From: Thermoplasmata archaeon
Lineage (GTDB): Archaea > Thermoplasmatota > Thermoplasmata > GCA-020350865
DNA: 64,000 nt
Direction of reading: 5' to 3'
Assembly: GCA_020348445.1 (NCBI GenBank)
Contig: CP070751.1
Span: forward strand, 4,812,506 to 4,876,505
The position numbers were made by a program, and so were the translations under genes. The notes beneath the pieces were generated by a model that was not told the origin of the DNA, made no database searches, and worked only from the letters and a program-made list of their open reading frames with translations. The number at the start of each line of letters is the position of its first letter. Position 1 is the stretch's first letter. Positions 35,234 through 44,527 of this stretch are shown here, piece after piece.

Positions 35234-36367
35234 ATGAAAAGAAAAAAAGATAAACCAATCCTAGAGGATCGAGAAAAATACGACAGGAGGCTATTAATTT
35301 TCTTTTCCTTTTGGGTTCTTTTAGGTCTCTTTTTCAACATAATGGGTATATTCATAATTAGGGAACAAAGTTTAGGCTCTTTAATCCCTGGTCTTCTTGA
35401 GAGTTTGAGCTTTGCCTTCTTCATTACGGGATTACTTGCTATTAAATATCACCGTAAAAGGGGAATAATCCCCGGAAAAAGGATCTTGAAATGGTTTGCA
35501 AAGATCTCATTGGTCATTGGTTTGGTGGTTGCTGTGGGGATGACCTTGCTCGCTACACAGACAACGATTTTTGAAGACCAATTTATTGGATTGAGTGGAG
35601 TCGAAGTGATCGGATTGTTCATCGTTATGTATATCTTTGGGTTTTTTTTTGGTTTTGTCTTCCCGCTTTTTTTTATGATCGCGGGTTTTGGTATGATAGG
35701 GGTCTTGTCTGCTCTTATAAGACTCAAAACAGCCGATCTTTTGGTGGAAATAACGAAAATTACCCCCAATACATCGGATTCAGTGAAAGAAAAGGACAAA
35801 AAAACATACATGGGATACATCTGGTTAGGATGGGCATTCAATATTCCGGATGTTCTTGATACGAGAGCACTTGACATAAATAGAGGCGAGCCAAAAAAAA
35901 AGATACCCTGGCCAATACTCAAACAGGCGGTAATATGGCAGATATTTTTCGGCCTCGTTATTGTGATTTATATCAGTTTCAGTCCATTCTTTTTGGATAT
36001 CACGGAAATGGGGTTTATGTTCAGCATAGCCTCAAATGTAACCAACTTTATTCCGATATTCATTCTTCCATGGTTCATATATCTAAGGCTCGATGCTAAA
36101 ATCAAGGGTATAGTAAAGGACTTCAAGCTCTTTGACGGGTTAAAATCCCGAATGTTACAGACTATTGTGGCCTTCAGCACACTCATCCTCTTTGTTCGGA
36201 TGGCATTGGTGCGTCCAGGTTTTAAAGATATTATTGGCGACTTCCTTGGCTACTTCATGCTCTTTATAATAACTGTAATAGTGACAACGTTCGTATACTT
36301 CAACTACTTCGAAAATGACCTTGCATACGACATTGCACGAAAATATGAAGAGATAAAGATAAGATAG
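35234..36367 (+). CDS. Polytopic membrane protein of unknown function
   Basis: The product has 377 residues. After a charged start (RKKDKPILEDREKYDRRLL) it has about eight membrane helices, among them FGFFFGFVFPLFFMIAGFGM and IIGDFLGYFMLFIITVIVT. A central cytoplasmic loop (TPNTSDSVKEKDKKTYMGYI) separates two halves. No family was recognised. It lies between the second ABC exporter and MDR8, 107 bp after the permease; GAGGATAAGGG stands upstream of the ATG. Confidence 0.6.
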   Translation: MKRKKDKPILEDREKYDRRLLIFFSFWVLLGLFFNIMGIFIIREQSLGSLIPGLLESLSFAFFITGLLAIKYHRKRGIIPGKRILKWFAKISLVIGLVVAVGMTLLATQTTIFEDQFIGLSGVEVIGLFIVMYIFGFFFGFVFPLFFMIAGFGMIGVLSALIRLKTADLLVEITKITPNTSDSVKEKDKKTYMGYIWLGWAFNIPDVLDTRALDINRGEPKKKIPWPILKQAVIWQIFFGLVIVIYISFSPFFLDITEMGFMFSIASNVTNFIPIFILPWFIYLRLDAKIKGIVKDFKLFDGLKSRMLQTIVAFSTLILFVRMALVRPGFKDIIGDFLGYFMLFIITVIVTTFVYFNYFENDLAYDIARKYEEIKIR

Positions 36368-36426
36368 CTTCAGATATAATAAAGCCTAAATAAATACAGA
36401 ATATCTACTGCATGGGAGAAATATTC

Positions 36427-37341
36427 ATGAAAGCAATTTTATATGAAAAATCCGGCCCACCGGAGGTTCTTCAGCTCAAAGAGGTTCCAAAACCCACACC
36501 AAAGGACAATGAGATACTAGTAAAAATTCATGCTGGAACAGTAACGAGAGGAGATGTGATGCTTCGTGGAGCTGGTCTATTTATCAACTTCATGATGTTG
36601 ATATTGGGATTCAAAAAGAAGAAAATACCAGGGCATGAGTTGGCCGGGGAAATTGAAGCAGTGGGCAAGGATGTAAAACTTTTTAAGAAAGGTGACCAGA
36701 TCTTTGGAACCAGTACAGGATTGGTTTATGGAGGCAATGCCCAATACGTTTGTCTTCCTGAACAATGGAAACAAGGGGTTGTGACAAAAAAACCGGTTAA
36801 TATTACCTTTGAGGAGGCTGCGGCGGTTCCGATAGGAGGTATGACCGCCCTTTGGATCCTTAGAAAAGGAAATATCAAGAAAGGACAAAAGGTCCTTGTT
36901 TATGGGGCCTCTGGAAGTGTAGGTACGTATGCTGTCCAGCTTGCCAAGCACTTCGGGGCAGAAGTAACAGGGGTATGCAGTACCAAGAATTTGGAAATGG
37001 TGAAATCAATTGGAGCGGATTCGGTAATAGATTACACAAAAGAGGATTTTTCCAAAGGAAGTACCAAGTATGACATTATCTTCGATGCTGTAGGGAAAGT
37101 TAAATCCTCCCAGAGAAAAGTTTCGTTAAATAAAAATGGAAAATATGTCTCCATTAGATCCCTTACAAAAGAAAAGACAGAAAATCTGCTATTTCTTAAG
37201 GAGCTTGTGGAGAAGGGAAGGATAAAACCGGTCATAGATAAACGCTATACAATGGAACAGATCGTCGAGGCTCATAGGTATGTCGAAACCGGTCACAAAA
37301 GGGGGAATGTGGTAATTACTGTGGCGCATAACAAAACCTAA
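36427..37341 (+). CDS. Zinc-free MDR oxidoreductase 8
   Basis: The product has 304 residues. ATG 36427 follows GGGAGA; ATG 36412 would add five residues. It is the close partner of MDR4: [38 protein letters not shown] and [19 protein letters not shown]. It heads the right-hand MDR block. The end [12 protein letters not shown] is followed by CCTAACAA and, 19 bp after the stop, by MDR9. Confidence 0.88.
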   Translation: MKAILYEKSGPPEVLQLKEVPKPTPKDNEILVKIHAGTVTRGDVMLRGAGLFINFMMLILGFKKKKIPGHELAGEIEAVGKDVKLFKKGDQIFGTSTGLVYGGNAQYVCLPEQWKQGVVTKKPVNITFEEAAAVPIGGMTALWILRKGNIKKGQKVLVYGASGSVGTYAVQLAKHFGAEVTGVCSTKNLEMVKSIGADSVIDYTKEDFSKGSTKYDIIFDAVGKVKSSQRKVSLNKNGKYVSIRSLTKEKTENLLFLKELVEKGRIKPVIDKRYTMEQIVEAHRYVETGHKRGNVVITVAHNKT

Positions 37342-37360
37342 CAACCTTGGAGAAAAACTC

Positions 37361-38353
37361 ATGAAAGCCATAGTCTGGACAAAATACGGATCCCCGGATT
37401 ATCTAAAGCTCCAAGAGGTTGACAAACCCACTCCAAAGGACAATGAAGTACTGATAAAAATACATGCAACAACAGTAACGGCAGGTGATACTGAGGTTCG
37501 AAGACTGAAGTTACCCATGGGTCTGGGATTTCTCATGCGCATGTTTGTAGGTCTAAGAAGACCAAAAAGGTTAACCATTCTTGGCCAGGAACTGGCTGGT
37601 GAAATTGAAGCTGTGGGCAAGGATGTAAAACGATTTAAGAAAGGCGATCATGTTTTTGGATCTCCGGGTTTTAATATGGGTGCTTATGCTGAATATAAAA
37701 GCATGCCTGCAAATCCAGAAGATGGGGTGCTGGCAAAAAAGCCCGCCAATATGACATTCGAGGAGGCCGCTAGTGTAATTATAGGAGGAATGGAATCAAT
37801 GCATTTTCTTGGAAAAGCAAACATCCAAAGCGGGGAAAAGGTTCTGATCAATGGTGCCGGTGGTAGTATAGGAACTTTTGGGGTACAGTTTGCAAAATCA
37901 CTAGGTGCCGAGGTTACTGCCGTGGATAGTACACGAAAAATGGATATGTTGTGGGAGATCGGGGCGGATGAGGTCATTGATTATACCAAAGAAGATTTTA
38001 CCAAAAGCGGCAAGACCTATGATGTCATCTTTGATGTCGTAGGCAAGGCTCCATATTCTGGATGTATAAATTCGCTTAAGCAAAATGGGCGCTATCAGTT
38101 GGCCAATCCCAGGATATCAAAGATTATTCGAGGGAAATTGATTTCAAAGAAAAGCGGCAAGAAGGTAACAACTGCCGTGGCAAACTACAAAACTGAAGAT
38201 CTGATTGCTATAAAAGAACTAATTGAGGAAGGGAAAGTACGATCTGTTATCGACAGATGCTATCCTCTGGAACAAATTCCCGAGGCCCATAGATATGTTG
38301 AAAAGGGTGGTAAAAAGGGAAATGTGGTAATCACGCTTGGGCATGACAAATAA
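37361..38353 (+). CDS. Zinc-free MDR oxidoreductase 9 (apparent mosaic)
   Basis: The product has 330 residues. The first and last thirds match MDR1: TVTAGDTEVRRLKLP, the late insertion ANPRISKIIRG, and NYKTEDLIAIKEL. The nucleotide-binding part instead follows the MDR3/MDR11 pattern: GAGGSIGTFGVQFAKSLGA, AVDSTRKMDML and IGADEVIDY. It therefore looks like a mosaic from recombination between paralogues or a conserved intermediate. GGAG precedes the ATG, and a flavodoxin gene follows 15 bp after its stop. Confidence 0.88.
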   Translation: MKAIVWTKYGSPDYLKLQEVDKPTPKDNEVLIKIHATTVTAGDTEVRRLKLPMGLGFLMRMFVGLRRPKRLTILGQELAGEIEAVGKDVKRFKKGDHVFGSPGFNMGAYAEYKSMPANPEDGVLAKKPANMTFEEAASVIIGGMESMHFLGKANIQSGEKVLINGAGGSIGTFGVQFAKSLGAEVTAVDSTRKMDMLWEIGADEVIDYTKEDFTKSGKTYDVIFDVVGKAPYSGCINSLKQNGRYQLANPRISKIIRGKLISKKSGKKVTTAVANYKTEDLIAIKELIEEGKVRSVIDRCYPLEQIPEAHRYVEKGGKKGNVVITLGHDK

Positions 38354-38368
38354 AAAGAGGCTACGGCA

Positions 38369-38842
38369 ATGAAAACTATACTAGTCCTGTATTCGTATCA
38401 TCACATGAACACTGAGAAGGTCGCAAAGGTGATGGCTAAGGTCCTAGATGCACAGATAAAAACACCACAGGAAATAGATCCAAAAGATCTTAGGGAATAT
38501 GATCTTGTGGGTTTTGGATCGGGAATATATGGTGAAAAACATCATAAATTTTTGCTTGATCTTGCAGACAAATTACCACATGTTGCTAACAAGAAAGGAT
38601 TCATTTTCTCAACCAGCGCCATCATGGGAAAGGACAAGGTCGCCGAAGATCATGCGACCCTCAGAAAAAAACTGCAATCCAAAGGTTACATCATCGTTGA
38701 TGAATTTGCCTGTAAAGGTTTTAACACAAATAGCTTTCTTAAATATTTCGGGGGAATGAACAAGGGCAGGCCCAATACCAGGGACCTGGAAAATGCAAAG
38801 GAGTTTGCTCAAAAGCTAATTCAGAAAGCAAAGGGCTCATAG
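38369..38842 (+). CDS. Flavodoxin-domain protein
   Basis: The product has 157 residues. The N-terminal strand and phosphate loop (MKTILVLYSYHHMNTEKVAK) fit the flavodoxin FMN site, though with Tyr-His-His-Met-Asn instead of the usual Thr/Ser/Gly-rich loop. YDLVGFGSGIYGEKHHKFLL and GFIFSTSAIMG supply the remaining FMN-contact loops. Such proteins carry electrons or reduce quinones. Its position between MDR9 and MDR10 in one transcript suggests a shared redox role, which is inference. It has no transmembrane part. Confidence 0.78.
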   Translation: MKTILVLYSYHHMNTEKVAKVMAKVLDAQIKTPQEIDPKDLREYDLVGFGSGIYGEKHHKFLLDLADKLPHVANKKGFIFSTSAIMGKDKVAEDHATLRKKLQSKGYIIVDEFACKGFNTNSFLKYFGGMNKGRPNTRDLENAKEFAQKLIQKAKGS

Positions 38843-38870
38843 CTATATGGATAAGAATTGAGGTAAGATT

Positions 38871-39686
38871 GTGATAATAGACGGACATGCTCATGCGTGT
38901 GGCGGTTACTTAAATGCAGAATCAATAAAGATTAAAATTGATCAAACAGGTGTTGATAAGGTAGTTCTCGTTCCGGGCCAGCTTAACAGTTCTAAAACAT
39001 ACAAACTTAAAGACTATACAAAAAAGGATCCCCATAAGGATGTTGTAAAGAGGACGAACAAGATCATAAGATTTGGAATTACTCTATTAAGGGTCCACAA
39101 GACCATCCCAAAGGGAAATGAACATGTATATTCCCTGGCAAAGGCCCTTCCGGATAATGTTATTCAGTTCTTCTGGGTCACCAAAGCACAAGTGGGGGAG
39201 ATTGATGCGAAATACATGGAAATGATTTTTAAAGGACTCAAGTTACACCAATGCTGGGAGTATTTCAAAGTCGATTCCAATTATTTTAAAACCGTTGCCA
39301 ATTGGGCAACACGAAATGATATGCCCCTTTTCATTCATTTATATTCATACAAAGATGTTGCAGATCTTATAGAATACTTAAAACACAACCAGAATATCAA
39401 ACTGATAAATGGTCATTTGTTCGGCCTTGAGCTTTTTATGAAAGAAGATATCGATATTCTAAATAACGTGTACTTTGATGTTTCAAATAATTGCTTCATA
39501 TCGAATGAACGATTTGAAAAAGCACTAAAACATTTTAGCAGCAAAAAACTATTAATGGGATCTGATATCCCTTACGGGGAGAAAAGTCTGGAGAGAGTGA
39601 TTTCCCGGATCAAGGGCCTTGGAATTTCTAAGGATAAAAGAGAAGAAATTCTTGGTAATAATATGAAGAGATTATTATCTATATAA
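38871..39686 (+). CDS. Amidohydrolase-family (TIM-barrel) metal-dependent hydrolase
   Basis: The product has 271 residues. The metal-binding HxH is in MIIDGHAHACGG at the N-terminus. Further barrel-end residues are GLKLHQCWEYF, MPLFIHLYSY, INGHLFGLEL and MGSDIPYG, the last with the catalytic Asp. This matches amidohydrolase-2 (PF04909), a group of hydrolases and decarboxylases acting on ring acids and related compounds. The start is GTG 38871, behind GAGGTAA. The substrate is unknown. Confidence 0.8.
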   Translation: MIIDGHAHACGGYLNAESIKIKIDQTGVDKVVLVPGQLNSSKTYKLKDYTKKDPHKDVVKRTNKIIRFGITLLRVHKTIPKGNEHVYSLAKALPDNVIQFFWVTKAQVGEIDAKYMEMIFKGLKLHQCWEYFKVDSNYFKTVANWATRNDMPLFIHLYSYKDVADLIEYLKHNQNIKLINGHLFGLELFMKEDIDILNNVYFDVSNNCFISNERFEKALKHFSSKKLLMGSDIPYGEKSLERVISRIKGLGISKDKREEILGNNMKRLLSI

Positions 39687-39719
39687 TAAACGATCCATAA
39701 CAATGATTGAGGGGTGTTC

Positions 39720-40667
39720 ATGAAAGCCATCGTATGCATAAAATACGGGCCGCCGGAAGTTCTTAAACTGAAAGATGTTCCCAAACCCACTCCAAAGAAC
39801 AATGAGGTCCTCATAAAGATTCGCACAACACAAGTAACGGCAAGCGACTGCATAGTTCGTGGTTTTAAACTGTCGCGTTGGTCCCCTTTAGGATTCATGA
39901 TGGGACTTGCATTAGGTTTTAGAAAACCGAGACAACCAATACTAGGTATGGTCTTAGCTGGAGAAATCGAATCTGTAGGTAGAGATGTTAAGCGATTTAA
40001 GAAGGGTGATGCGGTCTATGGAATGACCGGTTTAAGTTTTGCTACCTATGCCGAGTATAAAAGTATTTCCGAGAAAGAATGCCTGGTAAAAAAACCATCC
40101 AGTGTAAGTTATGAGGAAGCCGCTGCAGCCGCTTATGGAGGAATCATAGCAGGTCATTTTATTAAGAAAGCAAACATCCAAAAGGGACAGAAGGTGCTTA
40201 TCTATGGAGCTTCCGGGGCAAATGGAACCACCGCGGTGCAGCTTGCCAAGTATTACGGGGCCGAGGTCACTGGCGTATGTAGTACAAAGAATTTGGAGAT
40301 GGTAAGGTCCCTGGGAGCCGATTCCGCTATTGATTATACAAAAGAGGATCTGTTAAGCAGGGGAGAACGGTACGATCTTGTCTTTGATGCCGTTGGAAAC
40401 AAGAAAACCTCGAAATTGAAATCACAGTGCAAGAAAGTGCTAACCAAGAGCGGGAAATATATGTCAGTGGATAAAGGATCACCAAAATCCATACCCGAAC
40501 ATCTTGAATTGCTAAATAAATTATTTGAAGAGGGAAAATACAAAGCCGTTATAGACAGAACCTATCCACTGGGACAGATGATTGAGGCTCATAGGTATGT
40601 TGACAAAGGGCATAAAAAGGGGAATGTGGTAATAACTGTGGGACAGAATAATAAAACTGAAACTTAG
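39720..40667 (+). CDS. Zinc-free MDR oxidoreductase 10
   Basis: The product has 315 residues. GAGGGGTG precedes ATG 39720. It is the partner of MDR2: TASDCIVRGFKLSRWSPLGF with a methionine-containing loop and GFRKPRQPILG, plus VLTKSGKYMSVDKG in the C-terminal lobe. The dinucleotide loop is altered to GASGANGTTAVQLAKYYGA, with Asn where the second half of the glycine motif usually has Ile or Val. It ends TVGQNNKTET. A methyltransferase gene follows 11 bp later. Confidence 0.87.
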   Translation: MKAIVCIKYGPPEVLKLKDVPKPTPKNNEVLIKIRTTQVTASDCIVRGFKLSRWSPLGFMMGLALGFRKPRQPILGMVLAGEIESVGRDVKRFKKGDAVYGMTGLSFATYAEYKSISEKECLVKKPSSVSYEEAAAAAYGGIIAGHFIKKANIQKGQKVLIYGASGANGTTAVQLAKYYGAEVTGVCSTKNLEMVRSLGADSAIDYTKEDLLSRGERYDLVFDAVGNKKTSKLKSQCKKVLTKSGKYMSVDKGSPKSIPEHLELLNKLFEEGKYKAVIDRTYPLGQMIEAHRYVDKGHKKGNVVITVGQNNKTET

Positions 40668-40678
40668 TAGGAATTCAG

Positions 40679-41317
40679 ATGGATAAATCAGAGAAGATCT
40701 GGGACAAAATCGCAGATAATTATGATAAATCTGAAAAGCGTTTTGAACCCATTCACAAAAAGACTATCGAGAACACCAAAAAATACCTCAATTCAACTGA
40801 TATTGTTTTAGATTACGGATGTGCCACAGGAACAAAAGCCCTTGAACTTGCCAGCAGTGTGAAAAGGATTCAGGGCATTGATATATCGTCAAAAATGATC
40901 GAAGCTGCAAAAAGAAAGGCAGTTGAGCGTAAAATCGAGAATGTGGTTTTTACACATGCAATTATTTTTGATGAGAGGTATAAAAGAGAATCATTTGATG
41001 TGATACTGGCCTTTAATATTCTGCATTCATTAGAAGGCCACAAGCAGGTTCTGAAAAGAATAAACGAACTTTTAAAGCCGGGAGGTTTATTTATTTCTGT
41101 AACCCCGTGTCTGAAGGAAAAAATGGCCATTAGGAATAGATTAGAATTATCTTTCTTCCGTCTACTGATAATAATCAGAGTATTTCCGAATATTTTAACA
41201 AGATTTAAAATCCCTGAATTGGAGGATCTAATAACTAGTGGAAATTTTCAAATAATTGAAACTGAAAATATATTTCATAGGATGACTAGTTATTTTGTTA
41301 CTGCAAAGAAGATATAG
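40679..41317 (+). CDS. Class I SAM-dependent methyltransferase
   Basis: The product has 212 residues. The SAM-binding motif I is VLDYGCATGTKALELA, motif II IQGIDISSKMIEAAKRKA, and the post-motif strand DVILAFNILHSLEGH. LLKPGGLFISVTPC is typical of the methyltransferase-11 group, which methylates small molecules or lipids. It lies in the run MDR10 - methyltransferase - MDR11 with gaps of 11 and 44 bp. The ribosome binding site is weak (AGGAATTC). The substrate is not predictable. Confidence 0.85.
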   Translation: MDKSEKIWDKIADNYDKSEKRFEPIHKKTIENTKKYLNSTDIVLDYGCATGTKALELASSVKRIQGIDISSKMIEAAKRKAVERKIENVVFTHAIIFDERYKRESFDVILAFNILHSLEGHKQVLKRINELLKPGGLFISVTPCLKEKMAIRNRLELSFFRLLIIIRVFPNILTRFKIPELEDLITSGNFQIIETENIFHRMTSYFVTAKKI

Positions 41318-41361
41318 AGAACATGACAATCACTGGATCGAAAAAAGTAGGAAGGATACTC

Positions 41362-42348
41362 ATGAAAGCTGTCGTGTGCAAAAGATACGGATCACCAATG
41401 AAAGTCCTAAAGCTCAAAGAGGCCCCAAAACCCACACCTAGGGACAACGAGGTCCTGGTAAAGATCCATGCTGCCTCGGTAAATGCAGCCGATGTGGAGA
41501 TCCTAAGAGGTGCCTGGACTGCCCGAATGACAGGGCCTTTAAGACCAAGAAGCAGGATACCTGGATCAGACGTTGCGGGAGTTGTTGAATCAGTTGGTAA
41601 GAACGTTACGAAGTTCAAGCCAGGAGATGAGGTGTTCGGAGACACGTTCATGAAAGGTTTTGGAGCTTTTGCAGAGTATAAAAGTGCACCCGAAAAGGAA
41701 TTGTATATCAAACCAAAGGGTATGACCTTCGAACAAGCATCTTGTTATCCTCAATCTGGGATCATTGCCCTCCAGGGTCTAAGGAACAAACACCCTATCA
41801 AACCTGGACAAACTGTACTTATCAACGGTGCAGGTGGTGGTATGGGTACCTTTGCAGTGCAAATCGCTAAGCACTATGGGGCAGAGGTGACCGCAGTGGA
41901 TCATACAAGTAAAATCGACATGCTGCATTCAATTGGTGCAGACCATGTTATGGATTACACAAAAGAGGATTACACAAAAACCGGAAAGACCTACAACCTG
42001 ATCCTTGATGTTGTGGCCGGTCGAAAGGTTAAGGACTATGAACGTGCTTTGAGTGATTACGGAAATTTTGTCATAGTAGGAGGTTCCAGGGCTACGATCT
42101 TCAAGGTTATTTTCCTTGGTCCTATTGTTACAAGAAAAAGTAACAAGAAGATGGGGCTCAATGATTGGAGTTCAGACAAAAATGAAGATATGAGATTTTT
42201 AATGGAATTATTTGAGGCGGGCAAAGTAAAACCTGTAATAGATAAACATTACCCGTTAAGGGAGGTTCCTGAGGCCTATCGGTATCTTGAGGAGGGACAT
42301 GTAAAGGGGAAATTGGTTATAACTATGGGACATGACAACAAAACCTAA
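41362..42348 (+). CDS. Zinc-free MDR oxidoreductase 11 (GAGGG subtype)
   Basis: The product has 328 residues. ATG 41362 follows GGAAGGATACTC; the frame opens earlier at 41323 but without a site. It is the partner of MDR3: NVTKFKPGDEVFGDTFMKGF, GAGGGMGTFAVQIAKHYGA and FEAGKVKPVIDKHYPL. The sequence after MKAVVCKRYGSP has one extra residue (MKV) compared with the other copies. It ends GHDNKT and carries the shared downstream AAAACCTAACAAAG. It is the last MDR gene and is convergent with the ICMT-like gene. Confidence 0.88.
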   Translation: MKAVVCKRYGSPMKVLKLKEAPKPTPRDNEVLVKIHAASVNAADVEILRGAWTARMTGPLRPRSRIPGSDVAGVVESVGKNVTKFKPGDEVFGDTFMKGFGAFAEYKSAPEKELYIKPKGMTFEQASCYPQSGIIALQGLRNKHPIKPGQTVLINGAGGGMGTFAVQIAKHYGAEVTAVDHTSKIDMLHSIGADHVMDYTKEDYTKTGKTYNLILDVVAGRKVKDYERALSDYGNFVIVGGSRATIFKVIFLGPIVTRKSNKKMGLNDWSSDKNEDMRFLMELFEAGKVKPVIDKHYPLREVPEAYRYLEEGHVKGKLVITMGHDNKT

Positions 42349-42368
42349 CAAAGCACTGCAGAGGATGC

Positions 42369-42896
42369 TTAACCTTCACCCTTGTTTTTGAGCCCTTCCC
42401 ATGGCTTTCGACGTGGTATCCACCTTGGGACATTCTTCATATACTGAACATAATCTTCTCCAAATCTTTTAATGAGATCAGGTTCTTCATACTTAGTAAA
42501 TAGCAGATGGTGGCCAATCAAGAGAAAGAGAAAATATGGAACAAGAGAAAGCGATCCAAAAATCATGATTTCCCCGAAAACGGTGATCAATATACCAAAT
42601 ATCATAGGGTTTCTCATATAACGGTAAATGCCGCGGACCACAAGTTTCTTTGGAGGGGCCCAGTGGGCAACTGTACCTTCTCCAATTTTTGAAAATAATA
42701 TGGTGGTTTTTATTACAAGGAATGTACCCACAACAATAAGCACCAAACCCAAAACAATCAGGAGAACATTCATGGGAAATACCCATAACCAGCTGGGATG
42801 AAGTCCTCTAAATAATATAAGAAATATTATTGGGACAGTAAAAATGGCGCTTAAGGGCATTAAGATAAACATTGTAATGTCATGCCATTTTCCCAT
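42369..42896 (-). CDS. Isoprenylcysteine carboxyl methyltransferase-like membrane protein
   Basis: About 175 residues with four to five helices. The C-terminal half carries the ICMT/PEMT signature: LVVRGIYRYMRNPMIFGILI, then LLFTKYEEPDLIKRFGEDYV and VPRWIPR. In related enzymes this part binds SAM at the membrane face. ATG 42896 follows GAGGTG, and a TATA box lies further upstream; the frame extends to 43079 but would cross the promoter. The real substrate is unknown, as archaea lack classical prenylated CAAX proteins. Confidence 0.8.
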   Translation of the reverse strand: MGKWHDITMFILMPLSAIFTVPIIFLILFRGLHPSWLWVFPMNVLLIVLGLVLIVVGTFLVIKTTILFSKIGEGTVAHWAPPKKLVVRGIYRYMRNPMIFGILITVFGEIMIFGSLSLVPYFLFLLIGHHLLFTKYEEPDLIKRFGEDYVQYMKNVPRWIPRRKPWEGLKNKGEG

Positions 42897-42945
42897 GGAA
42901 GACACCTCATTGTTCAAGGGAGTAGATGGTGCAATTAAAGGGATT

Positions 42946-42960
42946 TTATTTATATATTTT
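42946..42960 (-). promoter_or_regulatory. TATA box of the ICMT-like gene
   Basis: On the minus strand the sequence reads AAAATATATAAATAA. A start ~25 bp downstream gives a leader of about 30 bases that contains GAGGTG before ATG 42896. Confidence 0.5.
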
Positions 42961-43147
42961 TGCATGGCTGTTAAAACGTATGTAGATAATATATATAGTC
43001 TATTGAAATATGGTGAATCAGAATCATACCATTTTAGCAAGAAATATTTTATATTAAAGGACAATATCCCCAAGCCCAAGGTTGACTATCATCTGATATT
43101 ATAATCCTCTGGAGGATGCACAGATTACAAATAAAAGCTCGATACCA

Positions 43148-44389
43148 TTGAAAAAAGCATCATCTAAACTCAAGAGCGATTTGGAAAAACTCGATCCAAA
43201 TTTTGCTCGCATGATATTTCCATGGATTATTCGTAACCCGAGATATATCAGGGCCGCAATTAGACTCATGCGGTCTGTTAAAAAAGCTAAAAAAAAGCGT
43301 GTGGAAGCCCAGGAGAATGGATTGCTTGTACCACCCTTTTTAATTATTAGCATTACCTCAAAATGCAATCTATTTTGCACTGGATGTTATGCAGCAGCCA
43401 CCGGGACCATTAATGATAGAAATTCAGAGATAAACTCAAAAATAATCAATCCCCTTAAAACGGAGCAGTGGCGAAAAATTATTGGTGAGGCCAGGGAGCT
43501 AGGAGTGATAGGATTTGTGGTTGCTGGTGGTGAGCCTTTTTTGTATCCAGGACTTTTAGATCTTTGCGAAGAGTTCAAAGATAGACTGTTTCTGATATTG
43601 ACCAATGGAACTGCATTTACAAAGGCAGATTATAAACGTCTAAAACGATTGACAAATCTCGCCATCATTGTGAGCGTTGAAGGCGGACCAGAGCTCACAA
43701 ATTCACGAAGAGGTGAAGGTGTTTACGAGAAGGCAATGGACACACTTGCTCAACTCAATAAGATGGGTATGCTTACCGGCATATCAGCAACTATCACCAG
43801 AATTAACTACAGGTACTGGATGGATTCCAAGCTAATAGATGATCTCATTTCGAAAGGAGTTCGATTCGGTGTTTTTATCGAATACATTCCCCTTACACCT
43901 GGAATAGGGCCTGATTCAGGGATTCCCTCTCTTCCAGTTGGAAAAATCAAGGACAAATCTAAGACAGAGATGGATAGCATCAAATGGGATACCAAAAATG
44001 ATCATGCACTCATGCTAACACCAGAGGAACGAGCTGAGTTCAGAGCGCAAATGCTTACTTATCGCGAAACAAAACCAATTTATATTGTTCATTCTCCTGG
44101 GGATGAGGAGTACTTTGGGGGATGTATATCTGCGGGAAGAGGGTTTGCGCATATAACACCTACAGGTGATCTGACACCCTGTCCTGTCTCCAATATAGCA
44201 ACCCACAATCTTACAACTACCACATTACGCGAGGGTCTTGAAAGCCCCCTGTTTAAGGAGGTTCGTAAAAATGAGCATTTACTTGAGACAGAGGGAATGC
44301 CCTGTGCGCTGTTTGCGCATCCGAAAGAAGTGGATGATCTTGTCAAATCTGTTGGTGCATACAGGACAAATTCGAAAGTGGAAATATGA
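43148..44389 (+). CDS. Radical SAM protein
   Basis: The product has 413 residues. The iron-sulfur motif is TSKCNLFCTGCY (Cx3Cx2C, ~residue 72), followed by the GGEP-like AGGEPFLYP and VSVEGG. The C-terminal region has CISAGRGFAHITPTGDLTPC, with further cysteines resembling a reduced SPASM site, and MPCALF. It probably modifies a protein or small molecule. The start is uncertain: TTG 43148 lacks a ribosome binding site, but the next ATG (43210) would remove part of the N-terminus. It lies 138 bp upstream of arsM. Confidence 0.82.
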   Translation: MKKASSKLKSDLEKLDPNFARMIFPWIIRNPRYIRAAIRLMRSVKKAKKKRVEAQENGLLVPPFLIISITSKCNLFCTGCYAAATGTINDRNSEINSKIINPLKTEQWRKIIGEARELGVIGFVVAGGEPFLYPGLLDLCEEFKDRLFLILTNGTAFTKADYKRLKRLTNLAIIVSVEGGPELTNSRRGEGVYEKAMDTLAQLNKMGMLTGISATITRINYRYWMDSKLIDDLISKGVRFGVFIEYIPLTPGIGPDSGIPSLPVGKIKDKSKTEMDSIKWDTKNDHALMLTPEERAEFRAQMLTYRETKPIYIVHSPGDEEYFGGCISAGRGFAHITPTGDLTPCPVSNIATHNLTTTTLREGLESPLFKEVRKNEHLLETEGMPCALFAHPKEVDDLVKSVGAYRTNSKVEI

Positions 44390-44527
44390 GAGGGAGATTA
44401 CCAGGAAGATGTATATCAGCATTTTTTGATTCTTCAGAAGGATTTAAGTATTTTGAAATATGTTGCTTACTAATGCAGTGATGAAAAAGATGTTCTCAGA
44501 CTAGGATTATCATAAAAGGTGAAGAAA

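Noticed and set aside
12483..42348. Annotation of the MDR genes as zinc alcohol dehydrogenases
   Set aside because: The catalytic Cys/His and the four-cysteine structural zinc site are absent from these sequences.
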